A program made the position numbers and the translations under genes. From Manduca sexta (lineage: Eukaryota; Arthropoda; Insecta; Lepidoptera; Sphingidae), in the NCBI RefSeq assembly GCF_014839805.1, contig NC_051141.1:20406777-20470776 (forward strand): a DNA stretch of 64,000 nucleotides. The letters run 5' to 3'. The notes below the pieces were generated by a model. That model worked only from the letters and a program-made list of their open reading frames with translations, was not told where the DNA came from and did not search any database. Below are positions 24,097 through 34,933 of this stretch, piece by piece. How positions within the stretch are numbered: the first letter of the stretch is position 1; the number at the start of each line of letters is the position of its first letter.

Positions 24097-24504
24097 ATAA
24101 AATTATTCTTACATTAAATTGACCGCCATTTGACGAATTTTGTATACCGTGGCCGATTCTATATGTCTAATACAAATTATGTACACCAATATGTATTTTC
24201 TACTCAAAGCGACCGCGTGTAACTGAATAAACGGATAGTGTTATATTTGTAAATAACATTTCTATTTGAATTCCGTTGTACAAATGTAATGTGCTGAAAG
24301 TACTAGAGGCACGTGGAAAGTGTGAAAATTCCGCCCATTTCCGGCGACCCGCGCAGCGACGTTAGGGGCCGGATGGTGCCGTAAAGAGCTGTGGTGCTGC
24401 AAATGTGACGGCGCTTTTTTAACCTCTGCAGCGCCCATTGATTCAAAAAGGAAAGTGTTTAAAAAAGGCAAATGGCGGTCAACTGAATGTAAGAATAATT
24501 TTAT
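24097..24504. repeat. Pair of 36-bp inverted repeats around a GC-rich core
   Basis: 24097-24132 and 24469-24504 are reverse complements, differing only in a three-base patch (aaa versus cag as read on the first). The shared ends read 'ataaaattattcttacatt' and 'ttgaccgccatttg'. Similarity stops abruptly on both sides. The intervening 336 bp is GC-richer and carries part of a 141-codon minus-strand ORF (24262-24687) with no domain. It could be the ends of a small DNA transposon, but no target duplication is visible. Confidence 0.7.
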
Positions 24505-24975
24505 GAATGAGTAAATACTGGAGGAATTATAATGAAATAAGCAATAAAAAATTATCGAAACATTTGTCTCAAAACAACGGTAAAAATAAATAAGTGAGTA
24601 CTGGGAGTGGAGATTAAAGGTTACGCAAACCGCAAGCAAAAACTCTACAAAATGTAGCTTTTGTCCATAAATCATATTAAACTTCATTATTATTAATTCT
24701 CAAAACAACCGCACAAACCTTTACTTTGTGGTTTGTTGCAGGAATTTTACTAAATAAAAACATGTATTTCGCACTTGCATTCCTCTTTTTATTCAAGATA
24801 ATTAAATTACTCCGGCGTATTCGATCAATGTTTGCGGATTCTGTAAATTTTGCCTAATATTTGGACAGGTCGCAATTTACCTGAGGCGCGCATCTCCTTT
24901 ATTGTGATCAGCTTTATGTCATCATTCGCGGCTTCAGTATAACGTTTTGATCACAAGTTTATCCTTAATTTCAAA

Positions 24976-25160
24976 CTAGCGTGGCGCCCCTGCTTCGCAC
25001 GGATAGAACACTATATATATATACAAAAAGAAGGTGAAAAAAAAAAATATCCGATTGCAACTGAACTTTACAGAATCGCTTTCTGGGCTAAACCGAAGAT
25101 TACGTTAAATAATTCAATAGTTCCAGGCGTTTTAGAATTTATAGGGAACGTAAATACACA
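24976..25160 (-). mobile_element. Helitron-like 3' end fragment
   Basis: On the minus strand the sequence ends in '...gcgccacgctag' followed by host T (CTAG at 24979-24976), preceded by a GC-rich potential hairpin with 'cgtgcgaagcaggggcg'. This resembles the common lepidopteran repeat end '...gcttcgcacggg...'. The 5' limit is uncertain. A related, more degraded copy lies near 48562-48600. Confidence 0.5.
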
Positions 25161-25619
25161 CATTTATTTAAATAAATAATATTTAGATAAATACAATAAT
25201 GTATATTTTAATGATAATGTGGAGACTGTCTCCCGCCTGTTGTAATTCCAATTTGATGTGAAATATTTGACAAAACTATCTGACTACATTTATTCACAAC
25301 TAACACAGAGATAGAAGCCAATTTTTTTCCATATTATTTTTTTTCATGATCAAGGTACAAATCACACGATAGCTTACCGTCTAGCGCCGCTGAATGCGAA
25401 CACAACGTACGTATATGTACAGTTGTTCTACATGTTGCGGCCTTGGCCCCGCTCCCGACACAGTCACTGACGCGTAAAATTCTCCCCATGTATCCACAAC
25501 TTATAATAATTTATCGAGGAAATTATTTCGCAAATGTAGGTCGTCGCTTTTCACTCGTTTTATACGCTGTGAGGTGTTTCAAGAGACTATGATTGAGTTT
25601 GTATTAAACGTCTATTAGG

Positions 25620-25795
25620 TCGGTTTTCATATACCGTTTGTGGACCTCGGCTATGTCTAGTTCTGCCGTCGAGGAAGCCGTTATGTAGCGTCTTACCTTA
25701 AATGGCCATGTACCACTGCAGCCTGTATAATTACTGAGCATTATAAGACTAACATCCAATTTCGTATGACGACAGGCGCATTAGTTTGCAAATAT
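25620..25795 (-). repeat. Family B, degraded reverse copy
   Basis: The blocks 'ggctatgtctagttctgccg', 'ttatgtagcgtcttacctt' and 'gcctgtataattactgagca' follow the order of reverse family B but with many differences. The boundaries are approximate. Confidence 0.5.
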
Positions 25796-26147
25796 TACTT
25801 ATGACCAGACGCGATGCTTAACGTCAAGTGGACGTGCTCATCTCAACGTCAACATAGATAACAAAATACTTGCTTTTAACTTGAATTACCTGTGAAATCA
25901 CCACGTTTATATATTGTAAAACATGTTACGCACCGAAATCCATTATGGTATAAAATATTATAAATTTTTCTGATGGCAGACGCGATAAATGATCTCTTAT
26001 TATAAATATTTACGACAATTTGTAATAGAAAATTTAAAATATTTAAAGATTAAGCACGTAGGTTGAGAATATGTTTTCTTAAATGGAATTTAACGCTGCT
26101 TAGAAAAAAAATGATACTGAGTTGTTTTGTCTCTAGTATAAGTCAAT

Positions 26148-26357
26148 TTGAATGAGATACCACTATCACGTAAAGAGACATCTTCTTCCAATTATAGCAG
26201 TACAATTGTTGCAGACCTGAAAAAATACCAACAAATGACAGACTTTATTTCCTTAAAAATAGATCCCTCCCAGGAATCGTATGATTTACAAGCAAGTGGC
26301 CTTTTATGTAACAATTTACTTTCAAGTCTGTACAAATTAACCTCAATTGTAGAATAG
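26148..26357 (+). other. Unassigned 69-codon ORF
   Basis: The ORF opens with an ATG just after an in-frame stop and runs 69 codons. The product is rich in Ser, Leu, Asp and Gln and more protein-like in composition than other ORFs here (e.g. 'LKIDPSQESYDL'). I recognise no domain, and there is no splice context or promoter. It may be a chance ORF, a fossil exon, or part of an old retrocopy. It does not overlap any repeat copy I identified. Confidence 0.2.
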
Positions 26358-27158
26358 TAAGAGATAGAGCAAACCGAGGTGCCGAGGATCTGCCAGTGTA
26401 ATTTAATTTATTACCTTGCCTTTACCCAAGACTTAAAGTTTCGAGATGCATTTCAAAGGCATTATTAACTAAAAGATTCGCTAGATGTCGCTGTTCATAC
26501 AAAGAGAACTAGGGCATGAAATTGAATTAGTATAACGGGTGAGGTTGACAGTAAAAGTTTGCATTTACGACTTAAAGATTTGAGTGAAAGCGCGTATAAG
26601 TGGACCCTTAGATGATAGTGGTAACTGGAGCCCATGAATTGTCACACCGCGGGATTGTGGATTCGCCAAGCTTCAATGGATGTAACTTTACTATTCATAT
26701 TGACCAGCACACCTACCATTTTGTTTTGGGAATAGTGGTACAAACCCAAGTCAGCCCTTCGACGCTAGAATGCAGCTTCTCTACCATTTAATTAAACAAA
26801 TCCGGCTCTACTCAATTTTCGTATAAACCAGAGGGCCAGTTTACTTTCAACCTTTAGCGGAATATATTAATGCAAACTTCCAACTAAATTCCAACCAAGT
26901 TTTCAAAATATCTGTGAAACAGGAACCAAGTTTTTTGTTTGTCGTCATCCGAATAGTCGGAGCGATTCAAGCCCAACTTAGTTGAAAATTTCACAGCAAA
27001 CTTTCCTCCTTCGGGATCCAAATATTACATAGTATAATAAACGGACGACTACGTTATATTTTACATACTTACAGGTTAATTCCTTTTGTTACAGGTGTGA
27101 TTAATTATGAAATGATATTTACATTTAACAAAATTTGTATACGCATAATATATAATAA

Positions 27159-27302
27159 AGTCATACCTGTATTATATTATACTGTCTGAGAGGGATTAGG
27201 CCTTAGTCCACCACGCTGGCCTAGTGCGGATTGGCAGACTTCATAAATCCTTAAAATTCTTTTAGAGAACTTCTCAGGTACGCAGGTTTCCTCAGGTTGA
27301 AA
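27159..27302 (-). repeat. SINE family A, 3' portion
   Basis: The reverse of the family A tail is present: 'ctgagagggattaggcctta', 'accacgctggcctagtgcgg', 'gcagacttcat', 'agagaacttctcagg', 'aggtttcctca'. The 5' head is absent. Confidence 0.8.
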
Positions 27303-28477
27303 TAAGCGGATACGTATCACTCTTTTAAAATTATTTTCATGGTTATCTATTTATTTATTTGTCATTTTTACGGTATTATAGATTTAGGTGTTGCATTGCA
27401 TTATCAATTGAAATTAAACGAAACTACGGTAAATTTATAATAAATAGGCTATAAAAATCAATCAGTATTATATAAAGGATGGTAAACAATTCAAGTAAAA
27501 TTCCTCGCGGTTAAAATCACGAGAGCAGCCATTACAAGACATTCAATATTTAAGCACATGCTGAGTAAACTCAGATCTTATAAGACTCGCTGATTCGAGA
27601 GAAAGAATAGAATATACAAGGAAATACGGTTAAAAACGTCGATTGTAAAACAGTAGACCGTTGTAGTAAAATGGGTGACAGAAACCTGGAGAGAAGTAAC
27701 TTTGCTATTGAGTTACGTATGGTCAAATATAATTACATTGTTGAGGCATTATAAATGTATTACTGCTTCCCAGTCCACTCCTCCAATAAAGGTGGAAGCC
27801 GCCTTCCTCAAGTGTAGCTTTTAATTATGCTCGAGCCACTTCCTTTTTACTTTATTTAAAAACTCATTTGCGCTCGATGTTAGTCGCTATAAATTTTAAT
27901 ATTTATCACAAATTACAATTACACGCTTGAAAAATATTGACGAAAAGAATTACATCGTTAATTTATTTAAACTTGTCATGTAATGCAAACATTTATTTTG
28001 TGAAGAGACATTTTGATGTTTATTTGGTGTGCGTGGCGGAATTTTCATTAATGAATACGTTTCGATATTTGTGACTAGTTTCGAGTAGGTTGTTATATTG
28101 TCAATTGTATTTTGTATCTTTTTTATAATAATATGTTCACAGATTTTTCTGTCAATTGTTGATCGATTTTGAATATTCTTTTACGTAAGATTAAGTTTAA
28201 TTCCAAATTGATACTATTTTAATTACGTAATTAGAAGATGCAGAAGGAAACTCCTCATATTACTTTTTGATTGTTTTGGTGTACAATTCTATTGGCCTAT
28301 ATCTTACTATAAAAAATAAAAACTTCACAAAAAACTAACACAGCATTTTATATATACTAAAGACTAAAAGATAATTAAACTTTATAATATACGGATTGCT
28401 AAGAAGTTAATAAAACACGAACAGTTTAATCTGCTTTACGATTAGTGTTTTTTATGTTTATGCACATTAATTCATGT

Positions 28478-28640
28478 TCTATCTCCAAAGGGATAGACAG
28501 GGGGGCAACTGGTGCACTTTTCGCCGTGAGTATTCAGTCCTATAATGTGACGGGGGCGAGACAATTACCATCGGGCATCAATTCCAGACAATTGAATAGA
28601 GAAACCTAATATCACTGCTCAACCCGGTGATTGAATCATT
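28478..28640 (-). repeat. SINE-like family D, reverse copy
   Basis: The order 'ccaaagggatagacaggg', 'gcaactggtgcacttttcgc', 'gggcatcaattccagacaat', 'tatcactgctcaacccgg' is the reverse complement of the family D body leading toward its tRNA-like head ('gattgaatc'). Confidence 0.7.
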
Positions 28641-29613
28641 AGGATCAAGGATCAGGGATTTTATGACTAAAAAAAAAATATATGTTTTTCGCTATTATAA
28701 TTAATATTAAATGCCAAAGAAGATATATCTGTAATTCGCAGCCGAAATATTGAACTAATTTATAGACTGAACATTGAACTTCGCTTGTTCATGAAAATAA
28801 CGCGGGGAAATTAAATTCTAAAGCTGTTACAAAAGCACCGGTTCCAAAGCTTTACAATAACAAATTTGGTGCATTTTGTACAGACAGTGGGATTACTTGA
28901 AAACAAACAAGTACTTTACCTCGTTGTAAACTGCATTCGTCAACCACAACCACAAATGTTACAAAATGAAAAGAAATTGGTCAGTAACAATCATGTGACT
29001 TACAACTAATACTATTAACTTTTACTTCCCCTTTCATAAATTACATTTAACATTGAACCTAATAAAATGCGCGCCAATATTCCTCCTCACGGACCGACGT
29101 GTTCGGCTTTGCGACTAGATGTAAAATAGATACCATAAGACCTCTTCGCGTCGCCTTCTGCAAAATACCATCGATTTGAATCCTCGCCACATCCCTTGGG
29201 AAAATACGTTATTCATGCTGTTAGTTTTGCATTTAAATTAGTATTTAGGAATAAGGTTTCTTGTTGTTTCGTAAAGCCGGAGTCTGTATATGCCTTAGAA
29301 GCAAGCGTTGTAGTGTGGAAGAGTTTGAAGGCACTAATACATTATTATAGTACATTATTACATCAACACAAATATCTAAACAAATTCAAGTCAAATCCTA
29401 TATACTTGTGTTAACAATTATTTTCTTTTAAAAAAGAATTAAAGTTTACTTTGTTTTAGGTAAAAAAAAAGATAATGCGTACAGGTAATTTGAAAATTTG
29501 AATTTATTTATCAACTTCTGTAGCTTAACATACGAATGGGTCTAAAAACGATGAATGAATTGAAAGTCCGGGTGTTTATTTGAGGTAAATTACTCGTCTC
29601 TTTATACAGCAAT

Positions 29614-29681
29614 ATTAGTACAAATACTTAGTCGCCAATGTAGATAGATATGTATATTGGCGACTAAGATTTTATACTAAT
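29614..29681. repeat. 26-bp hairpin with 16-nt loop
   Basis: The arms are 29614-29639 and 29656-29681. The inner 13 bp ('cttagtcgccaat') pair perfectly and the outer 13 pair with three mismatches. The loop is 'gtagatagatatgtat'. It may be a short foldback element or a transcribed hairpin. No repeat-family match was found elsewhere in the window. Confidence 0.8.
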
Positions 29682-30059
29682 TATGCGTTATGCTGTCTAG
29701 ATACACAACATATCGCATATTTTAATGATTTATATGTTAAAACGCTATGTGGTTTGCAGTTTACACATCTCAGGGTTTATTGCTCTTTCTAAGCCAGAGC
29801 GCAGAGACATAATATTTCAATGTAATTGAATCAAATTATGTAAAATAATGACTTATAAAATTCTATTATTTTCATCATATTTAAAATTAATTTGTTTTGC
29901 TAAATTTCAATATGATTTTTTATATTTAATATGATGTTCCTTAATTTTATTTTTAAATTGGGAATATTATATTTAAAATAATTATGTATCTGTGAAAGAA
30001 AACAAAAATAACTACGTTTATAATTCCAATCTGAGTGACCTTTGAAGTCAAGGATCTAT

Positions 30060-30510
30060 AAAAAGACCGGAGCGGGGGCACGGGGACGGGGGAGGCAGCC
30101 TTTGCACACATTTCGTGTATTAAATATTCCTGAAGTAAGCCTTACTGACGCACTGAAACTCCATTAAACGTAATTTTAACCGGCGCCAGGCCCGGCCCGC
30201 AGCTCGGAGCGCTTTATTTTGTCGCGGGATTTCTCTGGTGATTTGTTTACAAGCTGAGTGGGAGGCCGGTTCCCTTTACGATTATTTTCCTGTTATTTAA
30301 TTACTGACAACATTGTACAAAGAGATCTGTACAGTTCAGTGGAGCTGAATTGCCTAACACACTTATATAAAATTATAGAAGTAAATGTACAAAATCATGT
30401 TTTAAAGTATTAACGTGGAACACATCCTGATTTGATTATGTCGGCTGGCAGCCGGCACGCGTCTTGCCTCGTGCCGGGGAGACTGCGGGGAGGGGAGACT
30501 GGGGGAGGCT
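30060..30510. promoter_or_regulatory. GC-rich island with G-rich direct repeats
   Basis: Three GC-rich blocks (about 30070-30100, 30180-30230 and 30440-30510) interrupt AT-rich DNA. The last contains a near-direct repeat, 'ggggagactgcggggag' followed by 'gggagactgggggagg'. No ORF or repeat family is evident. It is a candidate regulatory island or old CpG-rich insertion, judged on composition only. Confidence 0.3.
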
Positions 30511-31469
30511 TTAATTGAAGCAAATTTAACTTTATAGAGTTACATGAAAGCATCTCTGTATATTAAGTGAGTATCGTTCCCGAGGGATTTTTAATATTTC
30601 TCCGCGGATTATGATTTGATGTTTGTAATGTTATTGGTAGGGTAGAAATCGAATCTCACTATTCTATATTAGAATTATTATAGTTGAAATGCGCCCTTGT
30701 AGTCTTCTCTTTCTTATGAGTCCTCACCTCTGTGGCTCCATTAAGCTATGAAGCTGCGAATAAAAATCAAAAATTCTTCATACGTCTTCACTCATACGTC
30801 TGCCTAATACTAGCTTTACGCACATCATGGGATAAACATCAAAGCTACATGTTAGTATACTATCTGCCTACACCTTTCATAGTTGGCGTGAACTTATTTA
30901 TCGTGCACGTATATTGAATGGCTTTATCTTGTAAACTTCATTACACAATTTTGATCTTTATCGGCCGCGTGTCGGGAAAGCCCCTGCGCCTAAAATTATT
31001 AATTGATTTCGTCAAACTGATAAGCAGAGAACAGTTAGATAACAGAGTAGGGTGTTAATAAATACAACTTCATTTCGCTCTGAGGTGCGATATTAGCTGA
31101 GACGCTGTCAAGATCAGCATCTTGAGATAGTCGATATTTTATAAACCCATGTTAATATTAGCGCAATTGGTATCTTAAGTTACAGTAGACGACTGAATTG
31201 ACCGCTGAGTTTTGTTTATTAATAAGTCCTGATCAGCTGAATGTTTTCTGAAGTTTGCTGAAGCTCTTAGACGCCAACTAAAGCTTGGTTATTAAATAGT
31301 TCAATACATAAAATGTCTCCCTGATCGTACTGAATCTTGAGTTGCATTTACTTCTGGATTCACTTCTTTGCCTCTAGCTGGTTTGAGGAACTTCTTTACT
31401 TCTAGCATCAAGAATCTAGAGCAAGTAATTACAGCTATGCATTATCACAATCTATTTACTTATAGGTAA

Positions 31470-31851
31470 CTAGCTTTTGCTCGCGGCTTCGCTCGCGTGA
31501 AGGAGCTTTCCGGGATAAAAGTCCCGCTTTTTTTTCTCGGTATAGAAAGTAGCTTATAACTTTCCCAGGGTTAAACCTACGGTACATAATCTTTGTCTAT
31601 CTCCAACGGTTTTGGCAACGTATGCCAAGATAGCAATTTTTCTTTGACTTACTTGATATGTATCGTTATATTATAACCAAATTACACAAAATCGTTATAA
31701 ATTGTAGCCTATATGTTATTCTGATGTATACCCATATTACTATAATGTTTCATCCAAATCCGTTCACTAGTTTTTTCGTGAAAGAGGAACAAACATACAT
31801 ACATCCATACATCTATCCTTACAAACTTTCGCATCTATAATATAAGTAGGA
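31470..31851 (-). mobile_element. Non-autonomous Helitron, complete, 382 bp
   Basis: On the minus strand it starts TC at 31851-31850 (host A before it, complement of t31852) and ends CTAG at 31473-31470 with host T after it. The 3' end carries the GC-rich '...gcgaagccgcgagcaaaag' before CTAG, a potential hairpin. The 5' end contains a CATA/CATC-type short tandem repeat ('catacatacatcc' on +). A 60-codon ORF (31658-31840) is a reading of the element. No RepHel gene is present. Confidence 0.85.
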
Positions 31852-32264
31852 TTAGGAATTTATATTCAGATGGATTATAATTAATCATTATGCGAATAAT
31901 GTCAGCTGATGTCGAGTATAGCTACCGTGACGAATGTTGCCTGTTGTAAGAGGAAATTCTGACGTGGTAGCACGTAGTATCATTTTGTGTTCCATGGTTT
32001 TATTCCAACTAAAGCCTGTCACGTTCTCTAATCATTCAGTTATTAAAACTCTAAATAAGTAATTAGTAGATTACGATATATTATATCAATCTTGGCGCCA
32101 AATCTAACGATATCATATAAAGATGGCGATTAGGAAATGCAAAGAACATGTTACTTTATCATTATTGATAGATGACACAAAACAATCAGCATTAGTATAC
32201 ATCCATGTATATATTAATATTATTAAATAGATAAATTCACTGCTATTGAATTTACTGACATATC

Positions 32265-32375
32265 TTTTTTTATTTAATAAAAGGCATAGCACAGAACACA
32301 ATCATTATAAAGAATACTTAAGCACTAAATTATATTAAGACTAGATTGACTTTCTTAAACCTATGCCCTAATTGA
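32265..32375 (-). repeat. One arm of a dispersed inverted pair (partner 39698-39814)
   Basis: About 110 bases are the reverse complement of 39698-39814 with roughly ten differences, including 'cacagaacacaatcattata', 'atacttaagcactaaatta' and 'ttaaacctatgccctaattg'. Similarity ends sharply at 'attga' on one side and at a T-run on the other. The A-run in the partner suggests a retroelement tail on the + strand there and on the minus strand here. The class is unknown. Confidence 0.8.
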
Positions 32376-33398
32376 AATTATACTACGGAAACGACTCAAT
32401 AAAAAACAATTAACAATATTAACATCTGCTTATACTTAAGTGAGTTATATAAACAAAATTTATACGGAAACTAAATTGTACTACCTATAAACTACTTTAT
32501 TTATCTGTTATTGTTTATGTAGAGTAGCTTTGGCAATGTCCGTGTGGGAAAGATGTTATGTGATTTTCGTGACTTTTAAATGAGAGAGTTACCTTCAAAA
32601 TCTTACCTTAGCAAGCCTTCCATTCATCACAGCTTTGTAAAACGTTGCCACTATCCCGGTCGTACCCATTCGCCACAAAATACGTATACAGCGTGGCTAC
32701 CAATTTAAACATAAATTTAGTAAAGCCCACTGAACACTGGCCATGTGAAATACACTTTACTTTGATATTAGTACAGGTGATAGAACAAGCGCCCGATTTA
32801 TTTGTAATTACAATGTGTAATTGTACGAGCGCTGTCAAACATCCATTAACGCGGTGTTGTGCGGGACATGCCGCGTGGGAACACGTGTACACTCGCCACA
32901 ATTTAATTTGCAACAATAATACGGACCTGACTTCATTGTTCGCGTGATTATGTGAACCTAGTTAAGCGAATCGCACACATTGTCGGAGAATGATGCGCTT
33001 TAATGATAGTTGAAGACTACGTTTAATGTAAATCTTATCAATTCTGGGGTTATAATAACTTCGAGTTCTGTAGGCTGAAAAGTATTTTTTTTAAATTAAC
33101 ATTGTTATTGCAAATACTTCACTATTAATTTGATTTTCGTAAAATAACTGCACACTGATAATTTCATTTTATCGATTAATACGAATTTACTAGGCTGTAG
33201 ACTCTCACACAATGACGTCATACATCATCAATCAATCACCTCACTTGTAACAGGATAAAACCCACGCGAACGAAGTTCCAGTAAATCCAAATTCATACAG
33301 AAACGTCGCGCTAATACTCTCGTTGAAATGTTATTCGCGTGATAAATTTAATTTCCATTTTCGCATTACCGATGTATTTGATGTTTATACAAATGTAC

Positions 33399-33510
33399 GA
33401 CGAACGAGCTCGCCTCGCGTCTGATTGTGAGCGACACTGTCCATTAACACTGAAACTTTGAATTACGAAGCACTGCGCGGCTTTATACCGGCTATCTCAT
33501 ATTACTTTAA
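33399..33510 (+). repeat. Family B, 5' fragment
   Basis: The family start is present ('acgaacgagctcgcctcgcg', 'ctgattgtgagcgac', 'ttgaattacgaagcactgcg'). The copy is then interrupted by a degraded Helitron beginning around 33511. Confidence 0.55.
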
Positions 33511-33810
33511 TAATATAAAAATGCGAAAGTTAGTGTAAATGTATGAATGTTTGTTAGAAAACGCAGAAACGGGTGAATGAATTTCGATACAATTTGGCAC
33601 ACGGAAAGACCATGCCCTAAAATAAATATTAGCTAATTAAATGAATAAATATAGGCTTATATCTCTATAATTTGCTGCGGTGGAAAATACTTGAATATGA
33701 ATTATAATTTTTAAATAGGTGTTACTGACTTCGTACAAATATCACTGTGAGTCGATACAGTTTAGGGAATTTTTAGTGGGTAGGGCTATTCACGCGAGAG
33801 AAGCAGTAAA
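33511..33810 (+). mobile_element. Degraded Helitron
   Basis: The 5' part 'aataatataaaaatgcgaaa' with 'gtatgaatgtttgtta' and 'caatttggcacacgg' resembles the 5' region of the element at 31470-31851 (minus) in the + direction. The 3' side ends in the remnant 'cacgcgagagaagc' without a clear CTAG. It is older than the complete copies. Confidence 0.5.
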
Positions 33811-34933
33811 TATCTCATATAAAATACAAGGCTATTTTTAAATTGCGTTTATAAATGAAACCACGTACTCATCTTTATCTATGCTAATATGCTAAAAATC
33901 ATCCAATGAATAATAAAACGTAATATTCTCGGTTTTAGTATTTGCGTGTGCGAGTATAGCCTGTGCGTGAATATATTTCTGACTGTAAGTGTGTCGTTGT
34001 CGCTGCGATTAATGCTCGTAGAGTAGTAGTTGTGTGGCATTAGAGCGTGTGCAATAAAAAAAAATTTGTATAGATATTTATTGATTAATTTTCCCTTTAT
34101 ATACAAAAAAAAATTGTACACATGCGGACTTAATGCCGTAGGCATTCTCTCCTAGTCAACCTTAGGGTGTGTATATTTATTTTGTTCAAAACTGGCACGA
34201 TTTTTATTTTAAATCTTCGATTCGAGTAATATATTGTAAAGTGTTTGTTTAATGAAGATGTGGATTCATTTAGTAACGCAATGTCAAAATGATCGTTTGT
34301 GCGTGAACTGTAGTCAAAATCCTGTTATTGAAGTATCTAGGAGCCATCGATCGAGATAGGAACGAAATGGGCGAAGGTGAACATTTACGACTTATTTGCT
34401 GCAAAATAATTTTATTTCAGTATATTAATTGTCATTAATTCTCATTCGCGTTTCATTATTTCTGTTACGTAAAATTCCTCCCCTAGGGATTTACTTTTCA
34501 CTCCAATCTGTACGTTGTTCTTTAAGTCATGCAACAAACTCAATTATATTTATTCTGTTTATTATCAAAAATAAACAATATCGTAGATACTACCAATAAA
34601 TTGAATAAATGTTTAGTTCAATTTTATATTTCATATAAAAATGTTTACATCAAACAAATAAAAAACTAAAAACGTTATTTAAATTCTTACGCTTTGGTTC
34701 GCTGTCTAAATATTTTATCAGTGAGTTCTGACTCAAAAACGAACATTATTCTGAATAGATCCTACGCCCAAACGAATGAGTTAGTCTAGTCTTTATAAAA
34801 ATAATAAAGCTGAATAAATAATTTATAATTAAAAGTTAACTTCTACTTATTGTTGAAGCAGTAGTCCGCCCTATTAAAAATAGATTTTATTTACATGGCA
34901 TATGGCACATTTCATGTTATGCTTTATATTCAA

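Noticed and set aside
24262..24687. 141-codon minus-strand ORF, the longest in the window
   Set aside because: The composition is Phe/Tyr/Ser/His-rich, as AT-rich DNA gives. No domain or splice context was seen, and it crosses one arm of the 24097/24469 inverted repeat pair.
32608..32947. Overlapping ORFs of about 100 codons on both strands
   Set aside because: No domain and no splice or promoter context. Both strands are open over the same bases, which suggests chance.
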